DNA from: Endomychus coccineus
Lineage: Eukaryota; Arthropoda; Insecta; Coleoptera; Endomychidae
NCBI GenBank assembly: GCA_958510875.1
Contig: CAUEHT010000005.1
Coordinates: 496,001-560,000 of the forward strand
DNA length: 64,000 nt
Direction: 5' to 3'
A model generated the notes under the pieces. The model was given only the letters and a program-made list of their open reading frames with translations. It was not told the DNA's origin and did not search any database. Of this stretch, positions 8,618 through 17,781 are shown one piece after another (the stretch's first letter is position 1; every line of letters starts with the position of its first letter). The translations under genes were made by a program, and so were the position numbers.

Positions 8618-9099
8618 TCAAATTGTTTGCTCGAATTTCCCCGTTTCACATTTAGTACCATCGAAACTGTGAACATCTACGATGTGTGGGAAAATATCCA
8701 ATTCTATACACTTCCTTCTCAAAAACTCTGCTTTTTGCTGACCACGAACATAAATATAGTCGACTGCACATAGTTGAATCGATTTAAGAATATTATTTAT
8801 TAATCCACATTTCCAGATGCATAATCGAGTCCATGATAAGACTTTTGTAAATACCATACGGACTTTCGCTCCTTTGCATTCAGCGATGAATAAGATGTGT
8901 GCGGTTTGAATAAGGAATAATGACGTTTGAATCCAATTTGTATACACATTTCTTTTGAATGGAAGGCATCGTCAATGAAGAACCCCTGAATGTCAACTAA
9001 TGCGATTCTCATGATGATGCGATTCGCTTGATGTTTCGATATAGACTGACTAAGGTTTAATTGATACTTTCGACAATTTCGGTGAGAAAGTTCACGCAC
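8618..9099 (-). pseudogene. exonuclease/RNase-H-like element protein, frameshifted
   Basis: Two overlapping minus-strand frames (8800-9099 and 8618-8947) together resemble one protein. The N-part has MRIALVDIQGFF, then KSVWYLQKSYHGLDYASG. The C-part has DYIYVRGQQKAEFLRRKC and DIFPHIVDVHSF. The order 'IDxQGF ... HGLxYxSG ... YVKGxxK' is typical of an uncharacterised family common in insect virus-like elements, probably with an RNase-H or DEDD-exonuclease fold. The frames disagree after YASGNVD, so the gene is broken. The last third is mirrored at 1-198. Confidence 0.5.
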
Positions 9100-9290
9100 A
9101 ACTGTTCACATATCACTTGATTATAGTTCTGATAGGTGTTGTTATTGTAGAAAATCCTAACGTTCCCACCCAAATATCGAACGAGTTCCTTTGGTGGCTT
9201 CAAATTTCCAAAACAATCAAAATATTCCACATCGTTATCGATTTTTTTCTGAACGCTACCCAATGTGTTCCGTTGTTTTTAGCTGGTTAA
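9057..9290 (-). pseudogene. adenain-like (C5) cysteine protease remnant
   Basis: The minus-strand frame from 9263 reads VEYFDCFGNLKPPKELVRYL and ends with QVICEQLCVNFL. These match the Asp strand and catalytic-Cys helix of the adenain-type proteases of Polintons, adintoviruses and adenoviruses. A GTHWVAF motif, which would hold the catalytic His, lies just upstream in a different frame. The two frames part at an A7 run (about 9242-9248), and a stop precedes the His motif, so the gene is dead as read. In relatives this enzyme processes virion proteins. It is the best evidence that the region is Polinton/adintovirus-like. Confidence 0.65.
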
Positions 9291-9958
9291 CCACCGTATT
9301 TTCGATAGCACTTGCACCTCTTGCAACTGATCCTAAGGCTTCTAGAGCTCATGAGTCTACATCTCGAATCATTCGATTTTTATGTGATCTTTAACAAAGT
9401 TTCTATAATATACTGCTATGTATATTTTAAGCGAAATGGATAGTTTGAAGTATTGTAAATTCTTAGTTCAGTATAAGTGGGCTTTCGAAATATCGATAAA
9501 TTGAAAAGTCTGCATCTCGAACTGATTTAGATATAGGTTGATAATCGTGGATAACAATAAAAATCAATCGTTCCGAATTATTCTGAGTTTTATACGTCAC
9601 GTCAATACCTAAGTTATAAAGAAAAGTTAAAATATTCATTTTTATCGTTCATCATCATTCGTAAAATTGCAAACGAACCTTCGGGCTGCTGGAATTGTAT
9701 GATTTCATTGATATTCTCAAAAGTTTGATTTCAATACATACGCTAGTATAAACACCATACCTTAGATTTCTTATTACTTAAGCTCCAAAAATTCGAATTT
9801 TCAATTCCAAACTTAATGAATTCCTCTCATTGTACGACTGTTGTCGTTCTCATAATCAGTATAAAGTGAATGTGATGACGCAGGTGCATGTAGAAATGAA
9901 TACTTAATACTTAATGTGCTTTTGGTGTAAACACTTCATATATGTAAGTAGACATTTC
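9291..9958. other. flank of the virus-like element, no gene seen
   Basis: Apart from the shared motif and its repeated flank (9415-9510), I see only AT-rich sequence. The plus-strand ORF at 9191-9394 is antisense to the protease remnant and is not listed. Confidence 0.5.
9542..9585 (+). promoter_or_regulatory. shared intergenic motif, copy 3
   Basis: AATCGTGGATAACAATAAAA then ATCAATCGTTCCGAATTATTCTGAG. Same orientation as copies at 1654 and 6101, with about four substitutions. It marks the probable right limit of the virus-like element sequence in this window. Confidence 0.4.
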
Positions 9959-9959
9959 T

Positions 9960-12470
9960 AGGTTATTTTGCTGGTTCATTATCTTGAGATTAGGGTGTGG
10001 TATTAATGAACGACAACATAGCTACAACATAAGTGACAATTTTTAATTTTGAGAGTGATTTCCAGACAAAACGTTACCAAAACACCTCATAGATGTGGTC
10101 CTTGACGTTAGCTGTTCCGAAATTGATATTTAACTATGATAGTTCATCGGTTTAATAATAGATGGTGATATATCTACAGAATCAGTAATATTTTGAATTT
10201 GGGTCTCATAGATGTCGTCCTCTTACGTTTACTGTTCTGACATTGACATTCAGCTATGACAGTTCATCGGTTCATTAATAGATCATATTTTGAATCGAGA
10301 TGCAACTTCCCACGCAAAAACTTTAACAAAATACCTCATAGATATCGTCCTTTGACGTTAACTGTTCTGACATTGATATTCAGTTGTGATAGTTCATCGG
10401 TTTATCAATAGATGGCGATATAGTAATATTTTGAATTGGGGTCTCATAGATGTTGTCCTTTGACGTTAACTGTTCTGAGATTGACATCCAGTCATGATAG
10501 TTCACCGGTTCACTAATAGATCATATTTTGAATTGAGATGGGACTTCCCGCGCAAAAACATTAACAAAATATCTCATAGATGTCGTCCTTTGACGTTAAC
10601 TGTTCTAACATTGACATTCAGGTGTGATAGTTCATCGGTTTATTAAAAGATGGCGATATAGCTACAACATCAGTAATATTTTGAATTGGAGTCTCATAGA
10701 TGTCATCCTTTGACGTTAACTGTTCTAACATTGACATCCAGCCATGATAGTCATCGATTCATAAATTTCCCACGCAAACATTACATAAGTACCTCATAGA
10801 TGTCGTCTTTTGACGTTAACATTTCTGACGTTTACAGGTATGCATGACGGTTGATAGTGCTGCAGCTGTAGCTATTACACCTCTCAATTTGGTATTGTTT
10901 TGTGTAATTTAGGTTCTAGAAAAAGTTCTATTCTGTTTAAGACCCACGTGAAATACGCCACGACACCTCGTTGAAGATTCACGAAACAGACACATTGTTT
11001 GAAATTCCCGCGTTAGCTGTCATGACAGTTCACGTGACAGACGCCACAACATCTCGTTGAAGATCCACGTAACAGACACCTCGTTTTAAATTCCCACGAT
11101 AACCGCCATGACAGTTCACGTGACAGACGCCATGACACCTCCTTGAAGATCTACGTAACAGACACCTCGTTTGAAATTCCCGCGATAGCCGCCATGACAC
11201 CGAATTTCATAGTTTACCTAATGAGTGAGTCCCATTGTAATCATTTAACGTTGAGGAAATTTGTAGGTTAAAAAGTTCATTATTTCTGGAATTACGGTGT
11301 GGTTCAATAATAAATGACAGTATAGCTACAACATGAGTCAAATTTTTGAAATTCCTCGCGCAAACATCAGCAAAACACCTCATAGATGTCGTCCTTTGGC
11401 GTTAGCTGTTCTGACATGGACATCAAGCTATGAAAGTTCATTAATATATCGTTTTTTGAATTGAGATGAAACTTCACGCTCAAAAACATTAACAGAATAC
11501 CTCATAGATGTCGTCCTTTGACGTTAACTGTTCTGACATTGACATTCATCTATGATAGTTCATCGGTTTATTATTAGATGGCGATATAGGCTACAACATC
11601 GGTAACATTTTGAATTGAAGTCTCATAGATGTCGTCCTTTGACGTTAACTGTTCTGACATTGACATCCAGCCATGATAGTTCATCGGTTCATGAATTTCC
11701 CGCTCAAAAACATTAACAAGATACCTCATACAAGTTCATTATTTTTGGAATTACGGTGTGGTTCAATAATAAATGACAGTATAGCTACAACATGAGTCAA
11801 ATTTTTGAAATTCTTCGCGCAAACATCAGCAAAACACCTCATAGATGTCGTCCTTTGATGTTAGCTGTTCTGACATGGACATCAAGCTGATAGTTCATTA
11901 ATATATCGTTTTTTTTTAATTGAGATGAAACTTCCCGCTCGAAAACATTAACAAAATACCTCATAGATGTCATCCTTTGACGTCAACTGTTCTGACATTG
12001 ACATTCAGCTATGATAGTCCATCGGTATAGTGATAGATGGCGATATAGGCTACAACATCGGTAACATTTTGAATTGGAGTTTCATAGATGTCGTCCTTTG
12101 ACGTTAACTGTTCTGACATTGACATCCAGCTATGATAGTTCATCGGTTCATAAATTTCCCGCGCAAAAACATTAACAAGATACCTCATAGATGTCGTCCT
12201 TTGACGTTGACAGGTACGCATGACGGTTGATCGGTTCATTAAGAGATGGTGGTGATGTAGCTATAACATCAGTCATATTTTGAATTGTGACCTCATAGAT
12301 GTCGTCCCTTGACGTTACCATTTCTGACGTTGACAGGTATGCATGACGGTTGATCGGTTCATTCATAGATGTAGTCGTTTGAAGTTAACTGGTCTGACAT
12401 TGACATTGAAGTATGATAGTTCATCGGTTCATCAGAAGATGGCGACGATGTAACTACAACATCAGTCATA
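9960..12470. repeat. complex tandem array built on a CTCATAGATGTCGTCC core
   Basis: A ~70-bp core recurs about every 115-125 bp. It runs CTCATAGATGTCGTCCTTTG, then ACGTTAACTGTTCTGACATT, then an ATGATAGTTCATCGG block. Cores alternate with ATAGATGGCGATATAGCTAC and ATTGAGATG...CTTCCCGC spacers, giving pairs of ~240 bp. A higher period of about 464 bp is visible (11,263 vs 11,727), and a related lead-in occurs at 9,960. Copies are 80-95% alike by eye. Minus-strand ORFs with periodic DDIYEV peptides are by-products. Confidence 0.88.
10935..11210. repeat. 86-bp tandem repeat, three copies
   Basis: CACGTGAAAT/CACGTGACAG blocks start at 10945, 11031 and 11117, exactly 86 bp apart. Each has a CGTTGAAGATYCACG segment and a GAAATTCCCGCG segment. 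The repeat is embedded in the larger array and is GC-richer than its surroundings. Each unit carries an E-box CACGTG. Confidence 0.88.
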
Positions 12471-12559
12471 TTGCGGTTTTGACGTTAACTCTTCTGACAT
12501 TCGGTTCCAACGTCGGCCATGATAAACATCACCAAAACACCTCTACATTTGAATTTGGC

Positions 12560-12900
12560 GGGTCGATGACGTCACATCCAACTAACCTCACATCCAGACC
12601 TCTATGGTAGAAAGTTCTATAATCATCGTAAGCTCTATGGACACGTTTGAATTTCGCGGGTTAGTAACGTTACGTCCAACTAACCTCACATCCAGGCCTC
12701 TATGGTCGGAAGTTCGGTGATCATCGTAAGCTCTATGGACACGTTTGAATTTTGCGGGTTAGTGACGTTACATACAACCAACCTCACATTCTATGACCTA
12801 GACCTCTATGGTTGGAAGTTCGGTGATCATCGTAAGCTCTATGGACACGTTTGAATTTCGCGGGTTAGTAACGTTACATCCGAAGTTGCGCGCGCAACAT
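12560..12900. repeat. ~97-107-bp tandem repeat, about three and a half copies
   Basis: ATGGACACGTTTGAATT recurs at 12637, 12734 and 12841, followed by TCGCGGGTTAGTAACGTTAC and a CCTCACATCCAGGCCTCTAT block. It contains TGACGTCA/CRE-like and CGCG sites. It appears to be the terminal part of the preceding repeat domain, perhaps subterminal repeats of a DNA transposon, though I found no transposase. Confidence 0.85.
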
Positions 12901-13882
12901 CCGGTCGATGACGTCATTTCCTGGTGGAGAACGCGAGGACTTAATCTACTGTTATAGATACAGAATATAAATAATTTGTGGATTAATAATAATTTCGAAA
13001 CTACTTGAAAAACATAGTCATTCCGTGAAAAATATTATTTTCTTACCCAATTTTAAGCTACTGTTTACTATACACCTACATGCTTTTGACCACAATCACT
13101 AGAAACTAATTTGATTCGATTTGAAATACTCGTAAATTAGACATTTTACAGCAGTAGAGTAAACACTTTTCTTGTGCTCAATCGAAAAAAATTGTATTGT
13201 TTCAACAGTAATATACAGTGTAGTGTTAACTGATATGGGGAAAATATATCAGACATTCAAAATTCATTAAAAGAATCGTCAAATTTGTGACCATTTCTGT
13301 TTCATATTTTGGCGGTAGAATGTTCATTCAATTCCTGAACTCTGTACCTTAACGTATGAAAATATAACCTCAAATGAAGAATTATTTAGAACTATAGTAA
13401 AATATAAATACATTCAATACATAAAAGAAGTCTACACATAAGCTTATGAGTTTGTTAAGTTGTATAGGTAGTTTCAATACATATCTTATCTACACAAGAT
13501 ACCTCGTGAATCACCGACCCACGACCATGTAAAACATAGATGCTCTTTGAATGAACCCCGTAAATACGTAAAATGTAACAACACTGTTGGGCTACGGATA
13601 TACTGTAATTCGTATAATTCGTATATACAAGAGGACCTAAAGCTGCGATTTGCATGATGAAATATTCGTTCGGATGATTCAAGGATCGTGATTTAGTTGG
13701 AGTACCTAAAGATATGAACTTATCCGAAAATCAAAATTAAAAGTTCATTATCTTTGACCAGATTCGACATCTACATTGGAAAGTTATCTAATATACGCGA
13801 AGAAAACTTATATATTTCCACTCCTTCCGGGAGATGACTTATTGCTGCACCATATGAAGGATGACCTATGTATAGTGGGATG

Positions 13883-13883
<1 letters not shown>
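12901..13883. other. AT-rich spacer with one degenerate element fragment
   Basis: Mostly featureless. On the minus strand 13455-13702 an open frame begins GTPTKSRSLNHPNEYFIMQI. Its first residues match the APTKSRKIN block at the inner edge of the inverted-repeat arms, suggesting a fragment of the same virus-like family. No domain was recognised in the rest. Confidence 0.35.
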
Positions 13884-13940
<57 letters not shown>

Positions 13941-13943
13941 TAT
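13884..13943. repeat. (TA)n microsatellite
   Basis: About 30 TA units with one TACATA interruption near the right end. ORFs of alternating Tyr-Ile across it are artefacts. Confidence 0.95.
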
Positions 13944-14110
13944 TTGTATGTTTTCTTGGTATATTGGTTCGTATATATACTGATAATGAAATAAAAATTC
14001 TGTTTTGACGTTTCGACAACGTTTATTGCCTTTATCAAAATAGTTAATTGAAATTAGTGTTTCCATGTAATTTAGAAAAGAATAGATGATTTCGATTAAT
14101 GAAATGCGTC
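13944..14110 (-). mobile_element. PLE pseudo-LTR remnant (family D)
   Basis: On the minus strand, TTGATAAAGGCAATAAACG is followed by TTGTCGAAACGTCAAAAC. The layout 'TGAT-stem-GTCGAAACGTC' is that of PLE hammerhead-bearing termini, with the first core degenerate (TTGATAA in place of CTGANGA). No coding part is attached. A (TA)n run lies next to it, as often seen at PLE insertion sites. Confidence 0.4.
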
Positions 14111-14474
14111 TGCAGCCGACTTGTGTTTTAAGATCCAATTAAAACTGCAGAAAACATTGGATCGGTTGTGTGTGAAAGAGTAATGTATGGCTAACTACAA
14201 TTTGAAATAGATTGAATTTGATTAAATACAAGACATTCCAATATTGTACAATTATAAATATCTATGAATTATTGTATGAATTAGTTACTCTATGATGAGT
14301 ATTTCTATCATAACTATTCAAGTTTGAGATAATTCTATGGAATTTAACCTCAAAATTGTTATTCTATAGTGTCATAGTTAAATAATACTTCATCTTTTTT
14401 AGGTTGAATTTTAAATAGACAATGGAAAGTGGCACTTCAAATTAATAAAATTTTGTTAAGTTTGAATTAGAGTC
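14111..14474. other. AT-rich spacer
   Basis: No gene, repeat or element was recognised between the pseudo-LTR remnant and the next PLE. Confidence 0.5.
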
Positions 14475-14514
14475 TGGAAAATCTAGGCGAACTTTTCCAG
14501 ACTCTACGGTCGAA

Positions 14515-14556
14515 TCACCTGAAGATGGCAAATGCGACTTTGCCGAAACGTCGTGA
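14515..14556 (+). ncRNA. hammerhead-ribozyme-like motif, PLE family B (direct)
   Basis: Stem I TCAC (14515-14518) pairs GTGA (14553-14556). The core is CTGAAGA (14519-14525), then one unpaired T. Stem II is GGCAAA/TTTGCC with loop TGCGAC. Then GAAA, and a minimal stem III AC/GT with the canonical cleavage triplet GTC (C at 14552). A stem III this short should work only as a dimer, as reported for PLE hammerheads. The extra base before stem II may weaken catalysis. Confidence 0.65.
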
Positions 14557-14631
14557 AATTGAAACCACACAACGCGGATCAATACCCGAGAATCCAGTTC
14601 TACAAATTACGTCCGCGAAAACCTAAGAAGA

Positions 14632-14731
<100 letters not shown>

Positions 14732-14852
14732 CCTATGTTAAATTATCTAAGTCATCTTCATAATTCAGAAAATTTAATTTTATATCTCTTAAGTTACATA
14801 CACGATAGTGGCCAATTAGGCAAAGAAACTTTAAAACTTGTTTTAAATATTT

Positions 14853-14946
<94 letters not shown>
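14853..14946. repeat. (TA)n microsatellite abutting the PLE coding remnant
   Basis: A TA run with small interruptions (TAAATATA, TAGAGATA) ends exactly where the RT-encoding sequence resumes (AGGTTTCTCGATCACC). This suggests that TA expansion or recombination removed the upstream RT. Confidence 0.93.
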
Positions 14947-14950
<4 letters not shown>

Positions 14951-15757
14951 TTCTCGATCACCTGAATGGAATCCATGATCGGATAAAATTCACAATAGAA
15001 GCCGAAGAGAACAACCAATTACCATTTCTAGACGTTTTGGTAACAAAGAAAACTGACGGCAGTTTTAGACATACAGTATTCAGAAAAAAGACCCACACGA
15101 ACCGATATTTGAATAGTAACTCGCATCACCATCCATCCCAGCTACAATCAGTCGTAAATACCCTCATGACAAGGTCAAAACGTCTCGCTGATGCGGAGAA
15201 CTTCGATGGAGAAATGGAAACCATCCGAGCAGCCCTTAGGATGAATGGCTATTCAAGAAAACAGATTCAACGCAAAAATGAGAAGGATGTCAACAATGAA
15301 GATCAACCAGTGGGAAACGCTTTTCTACCTTACATAAAAGGCACAACTGACAAAATCTGCAAAATACTGAGCCGTCATGATATCAAAACAACCTTCACAA
15401 CAGATAGGTAAATCAAAAATGTTCTTCGGAATCCAAAAGACAGAATTCCTCTAGAATGTACGAGGAGTGTACGAGGTGCCATGTGGTAATTGTAAAAAGA
15501 CATACATCGGACAGACCAACAGACGCATTGATGTGCGAAAGACGGAACATGCAAACGCTGTGTCGAAAAACGAAACCACGTCTTCACTAGCTGAACATGT
15601 AAGAAGTACGGGCCATATGATCAACTTTAGCGGCACAAAGACTCTAGCCAACATTGAACACTTCTACACCAGAATAACCAGGGAGCCAATAGAGATCGAG
15701 AAACGTCCACATAGTCTTAAAAAACGAGATGACGGACTAAGATTACCAGCAACATAG
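14947..15757 (+). pseudogene. PLE reverse transcriptase C-terminus plus GIY-YIG endonuclease (family B)
   Basis: The frame from 14947 to 15411 reads FLDHLNGIHDRIKFTIEAE and LPFLDVLVTKKTDG, the RT thumb/connection block that follows the catalytic palm in PLEs. It ends in TAG-free sequence at a TAA. The GIY-YIG domain follows in another frame from about 15467: YEVPCGNCKKTYIGQTNRRI, then KTEHANAV, then SSLAEHVRSTGH. Both tyrosines, the YIG glycine and the distal Glu-type metal-ligand region are present. A stop and a frameshift separate the two parts, and the RT palm (YADD) is absent, so the copy is dead. Confidence 0.85.
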
Positions 15758-16059
15758 AAACCCGCTTTAGAAAGTCGGAAGATACAACCAAAAACAAGGG
15801 AGAACGTGGTATCCAGTGCACGTGCAACAGGTCACGGAAACTTTCCGGCTGATTCCAGCGTCGCAATGACGTCATCCAAACGTGTCACTCGGAGCCAAAC
15901 ACGTAGAAATCAACCAAGCGTGAAATAGTTCGAAAGTCCAAAGGTCAAGCATAACGGGGGATATAAATACCTGTCCCTCCAAGTAAGCGTCAGTTCTAAG
16001 AACTGGATTCTCGGGTATTGATCCGCGTTGCGTGGTTTCGGTCCTCAAAAGGACCAATT

Positions 16060-16101
16060 TCACGACGTTTCGGCAAAGTCACAGTTGCCATCTTCAGGTG
16101 A
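16060..16101 (-). ncRNA. hammerhead-ribozyme-like motif, PLE family B (inverted)
   Basis: The minus strand repeats the 14515 motif: TCAC, CTGAAGA, T, GGCAA/TTGCC stem II, GAAACGTC, GTGA. The stem II loop differs. Both copies keep every core base, consistent with selection or recent origin. Confidence 0.65.
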
Positions 16102-16190
16102 TTCGACCGTAGAATCTGGAAGATCTAGTCGAACTAACGCTTGCTTGGAGCGACAGGTATTTATATCCCCCTTATGCTTGACCCTTGGGT

Positions 16191-16644
16191 CGTTTTTTGC
16201 GAATATCTCCGGAACCGTTTGTCGTACAGAGAACAGCTTTCGCGAGCATTTTCTACTCATAGCAAGCTATGTTCTGTGCTGTGAAAAAATTTTTTTTAGT
16301 CATAATTGGTGAAGATTTTGAAGGGGTAGTGGTTTTTCTCCCCAACTTCTACGCCACTGAAAAAAGTACGGTTTTGAGACAACCATTTGAGCCGCCAATG
16401 TTTTCTACACAAAAAAGGTACTCATGGTCATAAGCTCTAAAGTTGACCGTTTTCGAGAAAAATCAACTTTTATGTTGCAAAACATGGTCAATTCTTACTA
16501 ATTAAACAAAATTTATTCAAACGTTAGAACAAGTAACAAAACCAAAAGATTGACCGCACAGAACATAGCTTACTATGAGTAGAAAATGCTCACAAAAGCT
16601 GTTTTCTGTACGATAAACGGTTTCGGAGATATTCGCAAAAAACG
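16191..16644. mobile_element. palindromic MITE-like element
   Basis: Inverted arms of ~90 bp (16191-16280 and 16555-16644) are about 90% complementary. They begin CGTTTTTTGCGAATATCTCC and share CATTTTCTACTCATAG. The 270-bp centre has no ORF. A block resembling TTTCAACACCCTGTATCTCG follows the right arm; such phrases occur widely in insect repeats. No transposase and no clear target duplication were seen. Confidence 0.75.
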
Positions 16645-16829
16645 AAATTTTTTTTTTTAATTTCAACACCCTGTATCTCGAAAACGAAGCCTTCTACGAC
16701 ATATGTTTATAGGAACTATTCTCCTTAAAAACTTCTGTTCTATCTCCTGTTGAAGTTTGTCTACAAAAAACTGACTCACCCTGTATATGCGGTCTGAGGA
16801 TGCTGAATTAATACTCAATTATTTTAAAA

Positions 16830-17370
16830 TTCTCAATATTTCGTCATATATTCATGACTTCTTCAGGAGACACTACAATAAACATGAGAAAACAATTTCA
16901 AAACTTAAGTAAGTCATTAACTAAAACCAAATTAGAATTACTTACAAAATATTAGAGGTGCATATAATAGTTCAACATTCATGTTGATGTTGCATTATTA
17001 ATAGTTATCAAAACGATGAAATCACGTATTTACAAAATTTCGTGTACAGACTGTGACAAAATATATATCGGACAAAATTTACAGAAGTTTGTGACATACT
17101 GCTGAAAAATCGATTCATAATAAAGTTCTTTAACGACCCTACGACCCTGTTTCACACAATCAAAAAATACCAGACTCATAGTTCATAAAAAAAATGTCAT
17201 GATATATATCTATAGCCCCAGAACTTAGGAAATCTTTTTCTGAATATCGGAAAATTAACCGATTACTGATAGTATTTAAACAGGCACATTTTGTTTTTGT
17301 AATTTAGTTCTTTCTGATGATGACTACTTGATAGCTGAAAGGTCCTTGGCACTTTAATGGTAGTTTAAGT
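16830..17370 (+). mobile_element. internally deleted PLE remnant
   Basis: Inverted pseudo-LTR with the hammerhead at the left, a GIY-YIG scrap at about 17015-17110 (KSRIYKISCTDCDKIYIGQ), and a hammerhead-like 3' terminus at 17315-17350 (CTGATGATGACTACTTGATA then GCTGAAAGG). The RT is entirely missing. The 3' terminus resembles that at 29654, so the two belong to related families. Confidence 0.7.
16831..16870 (-). ncRNA. hammerhead-ribozyme-like motif, PLE family C-like terminus
   Basis: Minus strand: stem I TCTC pairs GAGA, core CTGAAGA, one unpaired A, stem II GTCAT/ATGAC with loop GAATAT, then GAAA. A self-complementary AATATT forms stem III with U17 as cleavage base. All core positions fit a type I hammerhead that needs dimerisation. 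It lies at the left end of a PLE remnant. Confidence 0.55.
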
Positions 17371-17781
17371 GGATAAAAGTGATTATTTCGTTCGTATTAG
17401 TGAACTAATCTTATCACATTATTTAATGATTATGATTATCTAGTTATACAAGATACGTATAATTCGCTAAGACGTGATTATAAATGCATTGGTTGAACAA
17501 ATGGTTCAGCTTCCAGCCTTCTACTTCTTGTACTTCATCGGTCTTGTTTTCGATCTACGGAGTTTCAGGCGGGCGCAGAGGTGGTGAGGGCTGCCCCTGA
17601 CTCGACATCGACAACAAGGGAATTTGCGTTAGTTGTGTTATTCGTTCGTATGCAAGTGTTATGTCGGTCCTCACATTGTTTATATTCAGATTTTTTGTGT
17701 TTGCGTGGTAAATTATATAGCTATGATATGAATTGTGATGCATCAAATTGGTTTCATACTTGACTCACAAAATTAATTACA
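17371..17781 (+). promoter_or_regulatory. 5' flank/5' UTR region of frizzled
   Basis: No TATA box or other core promoter element stood out. The start codon at 17782 has a good context (ACAATGG). Upstream in-frame sequence contains stops (TGACTCACAAAATTAA), so the coding exon starts here or at the Met four codons on. The GC-richer stretch at 17560-17620 may be an upstream UTR exon or part of the promoter. Confidence 0.4.

Larger units (their letters stand above)
6243..8815. repeat. right arm of large inverted repeat
   Basis: Mirror of 1-2573. The inner boundary is near 6243, where similarity fades just inside a shared GCGCAGGT/ACCTGCGC block. Genes in this arm read rightward, away from the loop. 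The minus-strand remnants that converge on them extend to about 9290, beyond the mirrored part available in this window. Confidence 0.93.

Noticed and set aside
1..9290. Complete Polinton or adintovirus
   Set aside because: No DNA polymerase B, integrase core, packaging ATPase or capsid gene was recognised; only a protease remnant and accessory-type ORFs support the affinity.
12009..12366. Minus-strand ORFs with repeating DDIYEV peptides
   Set aside because: They follow the ~120-bp tandem repeat, whose period is not consistently a multiple of three; frames change between copies.
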